In this document: positions 56,097-64,000 of the stretch, in pieces | Layout of the letters: every line of letters starts with the position of its first letter | Position numbering within the stretch: the stretch's first letter is position 1 | Origin: an uncultured Curtobacterium sp. | GTDB lineage: Bacteria > Actinomycetota > Actinomycetes > Actinomycetales > Microbacteriaceae | Assembly: GCA_913778205.1 (NCBI GenBank) | Contig: CAJYUW010000042.1 | Span: 1-64,000 of the forward strand | Length of the DNA stretch: 64,000 bases | Direction of reading: 5' to 3' | Position numbers and translations under genes: made by a program | Notes under the pieces: generated by a model | The model's database searches: none | Told to the model about the DNA's origin: nothing | The model's input: only the letters and a program-made list of their open reading frames with translations

Positions 56097-57425
56097 ATGA
56101 GCACGAACGACGCCGCCGCCTGGCGGTTCGAGACGACGCAGGTCCACGCCGGCGCCCAGCCGGACCCGACGACGGGTGCGCGCGCGACGCCGATCTACAA
56201 GACGACCTCGTACGTGTTCGAGAACTCGGACCACGCCCGCGACCTCTTCGCGTTGGCGCAGCCGGGCAACATCTACTCGCGCATCATGAACCCGACGAAC
56301 GACGTCGTGGAGCAGCGCATCGCCGCGCTCGAGGGCGGCTCGGGCGCACTCCTGGTGTCGTCGGGACAGGCCGCGGAGACGTACGCCGTGCTGAACATCG
56401 CGGGGGCCGGCGACCACATCGTGTCGTCGTCGTCGATCTACGGCGGCACGTACAACCTGTTCAAGTACACCCTCGCCAGGCTCGGCATCGAGACCACCTT
56501 CGTCGAGGACCAGGACGACCCCGAGGAGTGGCGCCGCGCCGTCCGACCGAACACGAAGCTGTTCTTCGCGGAGACGATCGGCAACCCGAAGATCAACGTG
56601 CTCGACATCGAGACGGTGTCCGGGATCGCGCACGAGGCCGGTGTGCCGCTCATCGTCGACAACACGATCGCGACGCCGTACCTCATCCGCCCGTTCGAGC
56701 ACGGCGCGGACATCGTCGTGCACTCGGCGACGAAGTTCCTCGGCGGGCACGGCACCGTGATCGGCGGCGTGATCGTCGACGGCGGACGGTTCGTCTGGTC
56801 GGACCACGCCGAGAAGTTCCCGGAGTTCAACACGCCGGACCCGTCCTACCACGGGGCCGTGTTCGCGCAGGCCGTCGGCGACCAGCTCGCGTACGTCATC
56901 AAGGCGCGGGTGCAGCTGCTGCGCGACCTCGGGGCGTCGAACTCCCCCGACACCGCGTTCGCACTCCTGCAGGGCATCGAGACGCTGTCGCTGCGGATCG
57001 AACGGCACGTGCAGAACGCGCAGGAGATCGCCGAGTGGCTCGACCGGCACCCGGACGTCGCGTCGGTGTCGTACGCCGGGCTGCCGACCTCGCCCTGGTA
57101 CGCCGCGGCGAACAAGTACGCCCCGAAGGGCGTCGGCGCGGTGCTGTCGTTCGAGCTCAAGGGCGGCGTGGACGCGGGCAAGGCGTTCGTCGACAACCTG
57201 CGGCTGTTCTCGCACCTGGCGAACATCGGCGACGTGCGCTCGCTCGTGATCCACCCGGCGTCGACCACGCACTCGCAGCTCACGCCCGAGCAGCAGCTGA
57301 CGACCGGGGTCACGCCGGGGCTCGTCCGCCTGTCGGTCGGGATCGAGAACGTCGAGGACCTCCGGGCCGACCTCGAGGCCGGGCTCGCCGCGGCCCGCGC
57401 CGAGTCCGAGCGCCTGCGCGCGTAG
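56097..57425 (+). CDS. metY: O-acetylhomoserine aminocarboxypropyltransferase (sulfhydrylase)
   Basis: PLP enzyme making homocysteine from O-acetylhomoserine and sulfide. The 442 residues include [20 protein letters not shown] at the start, [16 protein letters not shown] and the PLP lysine in [17 protein letters not shown]-terminal [14 protein letters not shown] is typical of the family. ATG at 56097 follows CAGGAGCACC. Together with metX downstream it forms the direct sulfhydrylation route to methionine, fed by hom in this window. Confidence 0.96.
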   Translation: MSTNDAAAWRFETTQVHAGAQPDPTTGARATPIYKTTSYVFENSDHARDLFALAQPGNIYSRIMNPTNDVVEQRIAALEGGSGALLVSSGQAAETYAVLNIAGAGDHIVSSSSIYGGTYNLFKYTLARLGIETTFVEDQDDPEEWRRAVRPNTKLFFAETIGNPKINVLDIETVSGIAHEAGVPLIVDNTIATPYLIRPFEHGADIVVHSATKFLGGHGTVIGGVIVDGGRFVWSDHAEKFPEFNTPDPSYHGAVFAQAVGDQLAYVIKARVQLLRDLGASNSPDTAFALLQGIETLSLRIERHVQNAQEIAEWLDRHPDVASVSYAGLPTSPWYAAANKYAPKGVGAVLSFELKGGVDAGKAFVDNLRLFSHLANIGDVRSLVIHPASTTHSQLTPEQQLTTGVTPGLVRLSVGIENVEDLRADLEAGLAAARAESERLRA

Positions 57426-57507
57426 CGCCGGGCTGGTGCCGCGTGCGGCGAGCCGAGCTGATGCCGCGCGCCCGGTGCCTGCCGCGCGCCCGGTGCCTGC
57501 CGCTCTT

Positions 57508-57549
57508 GAACGACGTCGCCGCTGTCGTACGACAGCGGCGACGTCGTTC
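57508..57549. repeat. Perfect 42-bp palindrome
   Basis: Two 21-base arms (left arm GAACGACGTCGCCGCTGTCG plus T) meet with no spacer, an exact palindrome in the 293-base metY-metX gap. As RNA or single-stranded DNA it would form a long hairpin. A terminator after metY is possible, but the zero-spacer palindrome is unusual. Confidence 0.85.
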
Positions 57550-57573
57550 CTTGCACGTGCAACGACCCGTCGG

Positions 57574-57627
57574 GGGCGAGAGCGACACCGTCGACGTCGA
57601 ACGACGACGACAGTGTCGCTCTCGCCC
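57574..57627. repeat. Second hairpin after metY
   Basis: Perfect 15-bp stem (GGGCGAGAGCGACAC and its complement) around a 24-base loop containing CGAACGACGACGACA, the same word found in the 43058-43226 repeats. Confidence 0.8.
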
Positions 57628-57718
57628 GACCGCGCGACCACGCGACCACGCGACCACACGCCCGGGGCGACGTAACACGGCGGCGGCGAGCCGCGCCTCC
57701 CGGCAGACTGGGCGGACG

Positions 57719-58918
57719 ATGGACTGGCAGACGACCCCCGAGGACTCCGTGCCGTCCTCCCTCGTGCCCGGGACCGAACTCGGGACCCTGGGGAAGCCTC
57801 CCGTCACCGGCGCATGGCGCCCCGGCGACCACCCCGGTCACCGCCGCTTCGAGAGCCTCGGCGAGCAGTCGGTCCGCGGCGGGCGCCTGCCGGCCGTCCG
57901 GGTCGCCTACGAGACCTGGGGCACCCTGTCGCCGGAACGTGACAACGCCGTGCTGGTGTTCCACGCCCTGACCGGCGATTCGCACGTCACCGGCGAGGCG
58001 GGCCCCGGGCACCGCACCGCGGGCTGGTGGGGCGAGGTCGTCGGCCCCGGTCGGCCGATCGACACCGACCGCTGGTTCGTCATCGTGCCGAACATGCTCG
58101 GGAGCTGCCAGGGCACCACCGGCCCGTCGTCGGTCGCGCCGGACGGCGTCGAGTGGGGGTCGCGGTTCCCGTTCGTCACGGTGCGCGACCAGGTCGCGGT
58201 GCAGGTACGCCTCGCCGACCGACTCGGCATCGAACGGTTCGCCGGAGTCGTCGGGGGGTCGATGGGCGGGATGCACGCCCTCGAGTTCGCGGTCGCCCAC
58301 CCGGACCGGGTGGCCCGGCTCGCCGTCCTCGCCTCGACCGCGCAGACCACCGCCGACCAGATCGCCGCGAACTCGCTGCAACGCGCCGCCATCCAGATGG
58401 ATCCCGGCTTCGCCGGCGGCGACTACCACGACGCCGCCCCGGGCGAGGGTCCGCACCGCGGCCTCGCGCTCGCCCGACGCATGGCGCTCATGACCTACCG
58501 CGCGGCCGACGAGCTGAACGGACGCTTCGACCGCTCGTGGCAGAGCGACGTCTCCCCGCTCGGCGACGACGGACGCTTCTCGGTCGAGAGCTACCTCGAC
58601 TTCCACGGCAACAAGTTCACCCGACGCTTCGACGCCTCGTCGTACATCACGCTCACGCACGCCATGGACTCGCACGACGTCGGGGCCGGGCGCGGCGGCG
58701 TCGCAGCGGCGCTCGGACAGGTCACGGCGCGGACGCTCGTCCTCGGCGTCTCGAGCGACCGGCTGTTCCCGGTCGAGGACCAGCACCGCATCGCGGCGGG
58801 CATCCCGGACACCCTCGACGGCGACGAGGCCGCGGTCGTGACGAGCGAGTTCGGGCACGACGGGTTCCTCATCGAGCAGGAGGCCGTGGGTGCGCACCTC
58901 CGGCGATTGTTCGACTGA
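57719..58918 (+). CDS. metX: Homoserine O-acetyltransferase
   Basis: Acetylates homoserine with acetyl-CoA, the first committed step of methionine synthesis. The 399-residue alpha/beta-hydrolase-fold enzyme has NMLGSCQGTTGPSS, nucleophile elbow GVVGGSMGGMHALEF, and C-terminal acid and histidine in SSDRLFPVEDQ and SEFGHDGFLIE. ATG at 57719, just after a half-copy of the dispersed element at 57679-57702. The metY-metX order is usual in actinobacteria. A tandem array starts at its stop codon. Confidence 0.96.
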   Translation: MDWQTTPEDSVPSSLVPGTELGTLGKPPVTGAWRPGDHPGHRRFESLGEQSVRGGRLPAVRVAYETWGTLSPERDNAVLVFHALTGDSHVTGEAGPGHRTAGWWGEVVGPGRPIDTDRWFVIVPNMLGSCQGTTGPSSVAPDGVEWGSRFPFVTVRDQVAVQVRLADRLGIERFAGVVGGSMGGMHALEFAVAHPDRVARLAVLASTAQTTADQIAANSLQRAAIQMDPGFAGGDYHDAAPGEGPHRGLALARRMALMTYRAADELNGRFDRSWQSDVSPLGDDGRFSVESYLDFHGNKFTRRFDASSYITLTHAMDSHDVGAGRGGVAAALGQVTARTLVLGVSSDRLFPVEDQHRIAAGIPDTLDGDEAAVVTSEFGHDGFLIEQEAVGAHLRRLFD

Positions 58919-59061
58919 CCGGGCAGGCGGGGTTGCGGCTTACCGGGCAGGCGGGGTCCCGGCTGACCGAGCAGACGCGTGCCCGGCTGACCGAGCAGAC
59001 GCGTGCCCGGCTGACCGACCACGCGCGTGTCCAGCTGACCGACCACGCGCGTGTCCAGCTG
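58918..59061 (+). repeat. 24-bp tandem repeat array, 6 copies in three pairs
   Basis: Six 24-base units follow the metX stop: two similar units, two identical (ACCGAGCAGACGCGTGCCCG start), and two identical (ACCGACCACGCGCGTGTCCA start), then a partial unit. No coding frame is supported. The rest of the 332-base gap to the sensor kinase gene shows no feature beyond a likely promoter. Confidence 0.85.
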
Positions 59062-59250
59062 ACCGGGCGGGCGGGCGAGGGCACAGCCGCACCGCGCCCG
59101 GCGGATCGCATCGCACTCGCGATCACGATTCGGTTCCCATCCGGGACCGGCCCGCGCGCCGAACACCCCCCAACGGGTGCCGTGCGTGGAATGATGGCGT
59201 GGTGCTCGGGTGACCGAGGCTCGACTTGGCAGGCTGACCGCAGGACATCG

Positions 59251-60408
59251 ATGGATCTGATCGCACAGGAACGCGACCGGCTACTCCGGTCGACCACCCG
59301 TGTCGTCGGCATCGTGTGCACGACGATCAGCGTCGTCGCGGTCCTGTGCTCGTTCGCGGTCCCCGTGGGCCTGTTGCTCGGAGCGCTCGCCTGCATCGCC
59401 GCGATGATCGCCGGGTTCGTCGTCTTCGGCACGAGCGGCTCCGTGTGGTGGACCGCGGTCATCCTCGCCGGCGGCCTCGGTGCCCTCGCGATCCTGCTCA
59501 TCGGCGCCGACGAGGCGACCCGGCCGGTCATCGCGAGCGCCGTCATGCCCCTCGCCGCCGGGGGCGTGTCCGCGCCGCTGATGGCCCAGCGCGGCCACCC
59601 CGTCGGCCTCGGCCTGACGATCGCCGCGGGTGCGACGACCGCGGTCGGGATGACGTTGGCGACGGGGTCGGTCCTGTCCGTGCCCGCGCTCGGCGCACTC
59701 CTCGGCTGGGTCCTCATCACGGTCGTGGCCGTCTGGATCTCCCGGAGCATCCCCCGGGTCGCACGCCGCATCTACAGCATCGGCACCGCGCACCGCGCCG
59801 AGCGCCAGGCCAGCGAGACCGAGGCGCAGCGTCGGCAGGGCGCCCGGCTGCTGCACGACACCGTCCTCGCCACGCTCACGCTCCTCGCCCACTCCGGCGT
59901 GGGCGTCTCCGAGCAGGCCATGCGCGAGCAGGCCGCCGAGGACGCCCGCCTGCTCCGGCACCTCCGCCTCGGCGCGACGCCGCAGCCGCAGCAGTCCGGT
60001 GAGTACTCCCTGACCCGGCAGGAGGAGTCGCCGCTCGGGCAGACGCTCGAGTCGGTCAAGCAGCGCTTCGGCCGGATGGGCCTCGAGGTGAGCTGGCACG
60101 GGACCGGCCAGGTGCTGCTGCCGACCAACGTCCTCGACGCGTTCCTGCTCGCCCTCGGCGAGTGCCTCGAGAACGTGCGTCGGCACGCCGGGGTCGGCGA
60201 GGCGCACGTGACGATCGTGCACGACAACGAGACCGTCCGCGCGATGGTCACGGACTCGGGCGTCGGATTCGAGATCACCGACGTCAGCGCCGAGCGCCTC
60301 GGGTTCAAGGAGAGCGTGGTGAACCGCCTCCGCGAGGTCGGCGGCGACGCGAAGCTGTTCTCCGCGCCGGGATCCGGCACGACCGTCGTCCTGGAGGCCC
60401 CCCGATGA
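59251..60408 (+). CDS. Sensor histidine kinase (HisKA_3/NarL type)
   Basis: A 385-residue membrane kinase. About six hydrophobic segments occupy residues 12-160, then the phosphoacceptor helix QGARLLHDTVLATLTLLAH, the N-box GECLENVRRHAG and the ATP-binding DSGVGFE and GSGTTVVLEA boxes. It should phosphorylate the LuxR-type regulator two genes downstream. ATG at 59251 is chosen for CAGGACATCG before it; two ATGs at 59191 and 59194 are alternatives without a good ribosome-binding site. Confidence 0.88.
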   Translation: MDLIAQERDRLLRSTTRVVGIVCTTISVVAVLCSFAVPVGLLLGALACIAAMIAGFVVFGTSGSVWWTAVILAGGLGALAILLIGADEATRPVIASAVMPLAAGGVSAPLMAQRGHPVGLGLTIAAGATTAVGMTLATGSVLSVPALGALLGWVLITVVAVWISRSIPRVARRIYSIGTAHRAERQASETEAQRRQGARLLHDTVLATLTLLAHSGVGVSEQAMREQAAEDARLLRHLRLGATPQPQQSGEYSLTRQEESPLGQTLESVKQRFGRMGLEVSWHGTGQVLLPTNVLDAFLLALGECLENVRRHAGVGEAHVTIVHDNETVRAMVTDSGVGFEITDVSAERLGFKESVVNRLREVGGDAKLFSAPGSGTTVVLEAPR

Positions 60409-60457
60409 CGCACCGTGGACCCGCCGGACGCATCGCCCGGCAGACGGGGACACCGCA

Positions 60458-61780
60458 GTGAGCCGCGCCCCCGAGGACACCATCACCCGCGGACTGCCCG
60501 GCGAGCCGGTGCAGCCCGCTCCGCGGACCCGCCGGGAGGCACGGGAGCGGTACCGGGGCAGCGAACGTCGACAGGCGCGCGGCCTCCCCTCCACCTCGAC
60601 CGGTGCGCGATCGCTGCGGCAGGCGGCCAAGCCCGGGGCATCGCTCGGTGCCGGCTACCTCGGCGCGGGAGCCGCGGTGCTCACCGCCATCGAGGCCGTC
60701 GCCGGGATCGTGCTCTTCCTCACCCGGTGGTCCGAGTACAGCGACCCGTGGCTGCCCGCCGCCGCCTGGGGGCTCTACCTCGTCGCCGCGATCGGCGTCG
60801 GGCTGAGCCTGCTCACCTACGGCGAACGGCTCACCGGGGTCGCGTTCGCACTGATCGGGGTGGTCCTGACCTGCGTGGTCACCCTCGACTTCATCGGCAT
60901 CTGGCCGGACCACGACATCGCCCACTTCGCGACCGCGTCCGTCGCTGCCGGGTTCGCCCTGCTGCCGATCGCATCGTTGCGACCGGCACGGGAGGTCGCT
61001 GCGGCCATCGTCGTGCTCGGCACCACCTTCATCGTCATGTGCCTCGTCTCGACCCCAGTGACGACGGACACGCTGCCCGGGATGGTGTCCCTCGTCGCCC
61101 TCGTCACGGTGCCGCCGTCGATCGCCCTGTTCGTCGTCCACCGGTTCCGGCAGCTCGTGCAGCGGGAGCTCGACCGCGTCCTCGTGCAGAGCAACGTCCA
61201 GGCGCCGCAGTTCGCGGTCGGGATGCTGGCGTCCGACGAGCTGGCCCGGCTCGACCTCGCGGCCGAGAAGCTGCTCGACGCGGTCGCCAACGGGTCGGAC
61301 CCGCTGCCCCTCTCGGACGCGTCCGCCTCGGTCGCCGCGTCGCTCGCGACCGAGCTGCGTCTCCACCTCATCGAGGGTCGTCGCGAGACCTGGCTGTACC
61401 ACGCCATCACCGAGTCCGACCACCTCGGACGCGCGGTGAGCGTCGCCGACCCGGGGTCCCTCGCCGGCCACCTCTCCCCCGCCCAGCGGGACGGTCTGCT
61501 CCAGGCGCTGTGGCAGATGGCGGGCGACGGGCGGACCGCCCAGCCCGGACAGCCGGTCGTCTCGGTGACGCTGGGACCCGTCGGCTCCGACGGCCACCCC
61601 GTCACCGACGAGACGATGGACGTCCCGATCGTGGTCGAGTCCCGGAGCGTCACGCGGCGTCGGCTCGGCCCTGCGACCTGGAGCGCGCTGCACCGCATCG
61701 GGCCGTTCACCGAGACCGTCCAGGACGGCACCCTGCGCATCGTCGCCCACTGCGTCGTCAACCGGCACCCGACGATGTAG
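60458..61780 (+). CDS. Membrane protein of a two-component locus (possible degenerate kinase-like)
   Basis: A 440-residue protein with a disordered, arginine-rich N-terminus (about 55 residues), six or so transmembrane helices (about 65-220) and a cytoplasmic domain with the helix LRLHLIEGRRETWLYHAITE. That domain resembles the region between sensor and catalytic parts of actinobacterial NarL-type kinases, yet no N-box or glycine-rich ATP motif is present. It lies between the kinase and regulator genes and may be a signal partner. GTG at 60458. Confidence 0.65.
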   Translation: MSRAPEDTITRGLPGEPVQPAPRTRREARERYRGSERRQARGLPSTSTGARSLRQAAKPGASLGAGYLGAGAAVLTAIEAVAGIVLFLTRWSEYSDPWLPAAAWGLYLVAAIGVGLSLLTYGERLTGVAFALIGVVLTCVVTLDFIGIWPDHDIAHFATASVAAGFALLPIASLRPAREVAAAIVVLGTTFIVMCLVSTPVTTDTLPGMVSLVALVTVPPSIALFVVHRFRQLVQRELDRVLVQSNVQAPQFAVGMLASDELARLDLAAEKLLDAVANGSDPLPLSDASASVAASLATELRLHLIEGRRETWLYHAITESDHLGRAVSVADPGSLAGHLSPAQRDGLLQALWQMAGDGRTAQPGQPVVSVTLGPVGSDGHPVTDETMDVPIVVESRSVTRRRLGPATWSALHRIGPFTETVQDGTLRIVAHCVVNRHPTM

Positions 61781-61895
61781 CCGTCGCGCGGAGCGCACCG
61801 GCTGGACCCGAACAACCGGACACCCTGACCAGCCTGCCCGTACCGTGCGTTCGGTCCCCCTAGGATCGGCACAGCCCCCGAGAAAGGACGCCAGC

Positions 61896-62567
61896 ATGGC
61901 GACTCCAGAGGAACCGATCAGACTCGCCCTCGTCGACGACCACAAGATGCTCCTCGGAGCGCTGACGGAGTGGATCCGCAGTGCTGCTGACGACATCACC
62001 CTCGTGGCCGCCGTCACGACCTGGCCGGAGCTGCTCACCAGCCCCGCGTTCCCGGTCGACGTGGTGCTGCTCGACCTCGACCTCAAGGACTCGATCCCGG
62101 TCTCGCTCAAGATCTCCACATTGAAGACCGCCGGCGTCAAGACCGTGGTGATGAGCACCTACTCGGAGCCGAACGTCGTGCGCGAGGCGCTGGCGTCCGG
62201 CGCGCTCGGCTACCTCGTGAAGAGCGAGGACGCCGACATGATCGTCGAGGCGATCCGGTCGGCCCAGCGCGGCGAGCAGTACGTCTCGGCGGAGCTCGAC
62301 CTGGCGATCAACTCCGGGGACGTGGGCGGCGTGCCGAAGCTCAGCGCGCAGGAGCGCCGTGTCATGGCCCTGTACGGCGGTGGCGAACCAGTCAAGAGCG
62401 TCGCGTACCAGCTCGGCATCTCCGAGGAGACCGCGAAGAGCTACCTCAAGCGCATCCGCGAGAAGTACCGCGTGGCGGGCTTCGACGTCGGCACGAAGGT
62501 GGCGCTCCGGAAGCGGGCGATCACCGACGGCATCATCGTCCAGGACGGCAGCCCGCTCGGCCTGTAA
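61896..62567 (+). CDS. LuxR-family response regulator
   Basis: A 223-residue regulator. The receiver domain has the acidic pair in LALVDDHKMLL, the phospho-acceptor aspartate in VVLLDLDLKD, and the conserved Thr/Ser and lysine (VVMSTYS, YLVKSED). The C-terminal helix-turn-helix is LSAQERRVMALYGGG and LGISEETAKSYLKRIREKY. ATG at 61896 after GAAAGGACGC. It probably answers to the kinase at 59251. Confidence 0.93.
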   Translation: MATPEEPIRLALVDDHKMLLGALTEWIRSAADDITLVAAVTTWPELLTSPAFPVDVVLLDLDLKDSIPVSLKISTLKTAGVKTVVMSTYSEPNVVREALASGALGYLVKSEDADMIVEAIRSAQRGEQYVSAELDLAINSGDVGGVPKLSAQERRVMALYGGGEPVKSVAYQLGISEETAKSYLKRIREKYRVAGFDVGTKVALRKRAITDGIIVQDGSPLGL

Positions 62568-62595
62568 GGGTCCGACCCCGCAACGAAGGACTCCG

Positions 62596-62653
62596 CACAA
62601 CCAAAGGCACCTCGAACCGCGCGATCGCGTGGTTCGAGGTGCCTTTGGTTGTG
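62596..62653. terminator. Long hairpin with conserved CACAACCAAAG ends
   Basis: Arms 62596-62623 and 62626-62653 pair along almost their full length (one G-T pair). The outer CACAACCAAAGGCAC matches the outer arm at 19433-19492, while the inner stem differs. It is 28 bases after the regulator stop, in the convergent gap with the MFS gene. A GGGC microsatellite follows at about 62720-62750. Confidence 0.7.
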
Positions 62654-62792
62654 TGAAGTCGAGGCACACCGACGGACGCGGCCGGCGGCGTACGCAGCGG
62701 GCGAGCGGCGGCGCGCGAGCGGGCGGGCGGGCGGGCGGGCGGGCGAGCGGCGCGGCGCGCGCCGCTCGACGAGCTGCGGCGCGCCCGCCGCG

Positions 62793-64000
62793 TCAGACGG
62801 TCGGGACCGGGGCGGTGATCGGCCCCGTCGACGGGTGCGACGAACGCAGCACCGAGCGGGCGGACGTCCGACGTTCGACCCCGTAGCTGATCGCGGTCAC
62901 CCCGATGCCGAGCAGCGCGAGGACGATGCCGAGCCACCCCGGCGCGAGGAAGCCGAACCCGGCGGCGATGACGACACCACCGAGCGCTGCGCCGAGCGAG
63001 TTGCCGATGTTGAAGGCCGAGTGGTTCAGCGCCGCGGCGATCGTCCGGGCATCCCCGGCGACGTCCATGAGCCGGGACTGCACCGCGGGCGGGATGGCCG
63101 ACGAGGTCGCGCCGATGAGGAACGCGCCCACGACGACCCCGACCGTCCACTGTGCGGTCAGCACCATGACGAGGAGGGACCCCACGAGCGCCGCCAACCC
63201 GCCGTAGATCGTGCGCTTGACGCTGTGGTCCGCCAGGTGTCCGCCGACGACCCCGCCGACCACCATGCCGAGTCCGACCACCACGAGCACGAGCGGCACC
63301 GCGGACTCGTCGAGCCCGGTCACGTTCTGCACGATCGGCGAGATGTACGAGTACACCGCGAAGAAGCCCCCGAAGCCGATCGCGCCGAGGCCCATCACCA
63401 TCCAGAGCTGCGGCTCGCGGAACGCCCGGAGTTCGCGGCCGATGGTGGCGTCCTCATCACGTGCCGAACGCGGCACGAACGCGGCGACCGCGACGAATGT
63501 CAGCGCGAACAGGGCGGCGACCACGCCGTACGCGATCCGCCAGCCGGCGACCTGTCCGACCCAGGTGATCGCGGGGACGCCGACGACGTTCGCCACCGAG
63601 AGGCCGAGCAGCACCATGGCGATGCCCTTACCGCGCTTGCCGGGGCCCATCATGTCGCCGGCCACGATCGAGGCGATGCCGAAGTAGGCGCCGTGCGGGA
63701 GGCCCGCGACGAAGCGCGCGACGAGCACGAGGCCGAACGACGGCAGGACGGCGCTCGCGACCGTGGCGAGCACGAAGCCGACGAGCAGCACGAGGATGAG
63801 GCCCTTGCGGGGGAACTTCGCCGACATCGCGGCGATGGTGGGTGCGCCGACCACGACGCCGAGTGCGTACGCGCTGACGAGCCACCCCGCGTGGGCGATG
63901 CCGGCGTCCAGGTTCGCCGCGTACTGGCCGGGCAGGAGCGCTTCGGCGATGTTCGGCAGGAGCCCCATCGCGACGAACTCGGTCGACCCGATGGCGAACC
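62793..64000 (-). CDS. MFS transporter, DHA1 family (N-terminus cut by window)
   Basis: Drug/metabolite:proton antiporter, 12 helices expected. The visible frame continues to the right edge and reads STEFVAMGLLPNIAEALLPG, the usual start of the AraJ/chloramphenicol-efflux type, so the true start lies outside. GWLVSAYALGVVVGAP, the loop motif KFPRKG and RFVAGLPHGAYFGIAS (motif C-like) are present. The C-terminal part ends with a short Ser/Pro-rich tail. Substrate unknown. Confidence 0.9.
   Translation of the reverse strand, partial: FAIGSTEFVAMGLLPNIAEALLPGQYAANLDAGIAHAGWLVSAYALGVVVGAPTIAAMSAKFPRKGLILVLLVGFVLATVASAVLPSFGLVLVARFVAGLPHGAYFGIASIVAGDMMGPGKRGKGIAMVLLGLSVANVVGVPAITWVGQVAGWRIAYGVVAALFALTFVAVAAFVPRSARDEDATIGRELRAFREPQLWMVMGLGAIGFGGFFAVYSYISPIVQNVTGLDESAVPLVLVVVGLGMVVGGVVGGHLADHSVKRTIYGGLAALVGSLLVMVLTAQWTVGVVVGAFLIGATSSAIPPAVQSRLMDVAGDARTIAAALNHSAFNIGNSLGAALGGVVIAAGFGFLAPGWLGIVLALLGIGVTAISYGVERRTSARSVLRSSHPSTGPITAPVPTV

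Noticed and set aside
58027..59250. Upstream extension of the sensor kinase frame through metX and the tandem array
   Set aside because: The extension is antiframe to metX and encodes repeats; a ribosome-binding site precedes the ATG at 59251.

Overview
The window is a GC-rich (roughly 70% or more) actinobacterial chromosome segment. The gene order argS, lysA, hom, thrC, thrB, rho, prfA, prmC, sua5, wecA, atpI, atpBEFHAGD, the strong GC3 bias, the frequent GTG starts with GTGA/ATGA stop-start overlaps, and the general gene set point to Microbacteriaceae, with a Curtobacterium-like organism as my best guess. No phage, integrase, IS element or CRISPR array was found.

Layout. 1-8.3 kb (minus): the F1Fo ATP synthase operon (atpD cut by the left edge), an AtpI-like protein, a WecA/MraY-type sugar-phosphate transferase and the tRNA t6A enzyme Sua5. 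8.35-9.0 kb (plus): a HAD hydrolase. 9.1-21.2 kb (minus): prmC, prfA, rho with a Q/N-rich insertion, the threonine/lysine genes thrB, thrC, hom, lysA (LysA carries an unusual low-complexity insertion), a DUF2993 protein and argS. 21.3-28.5 kb: a lipoprotein, tRNA-Arg(CCG), and a three-gene locus made of a Pls/PosA-type single-module NRPS, an M1 metallopeptidase and an Sfp-type phosphopantetheinyl transferase. 28.6-34.6 kb: a small protein, a TPM-domain protein with a PspA/IM30 protein, an arginase-fold protein lacking usual metal ligands, and a flavoprotein disulfide reductase. 34.9-36.7 kb: siderophore-uptake ATPase and siderophore-interacting protein behind a possible iron-regulator box. 36.8-43.0 kb: alpha/beta hydrolase and a complete Opp/Dpp ABC importer. 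43.3-50.5 kb: amidase, small monooxygenase, ABC-F protein, and gluconate kinase/permease/regulator. 51-55.9 kb: GNAT acetyltransferase, ung, S51 peptidase, phosphoribosyltransferase, SDR, membrane acyltransferase. 56.1-58.9 kb: metY and metX. 59.2-62.6 kb: sensor kinase, membrane protein and response regulator. 62.8 kb to the end: an MFS exporter cut by the right edge.

The most interesting coding locus is the Pls/PosA NRPS set. The synthetase has one adenylation domain, one carrier domain and a long membrane C-terminus with hexapeptide-like repeats, as in poly-epsilon-lysine synthetase. The neighbouring PPTase could activate the carrier and the M1 peptidase could trim or degrade the product, so the locus may make a cationic homopolymer; substrate and product are inference.

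The second theme is the intergenic DNA. A 55-bp palindromic element occurs in three full copies, all between convergent genes, with several half-copies elsewhere. Two long hairpins share conserved outer ends (CACAACCAAAG...CTTTGGTTGTG) around different cores. There are also paired 87-bp repeats, a perfect 42-bp palindrome, and tandem arrays with 16-, 20-, 24- and 72-bp units, mostly at gene 3' ends. In-frame low-complexity expansions occur in LysA, Rho, the NRPS, two Dpp proteins, GntK and a hydrolase.
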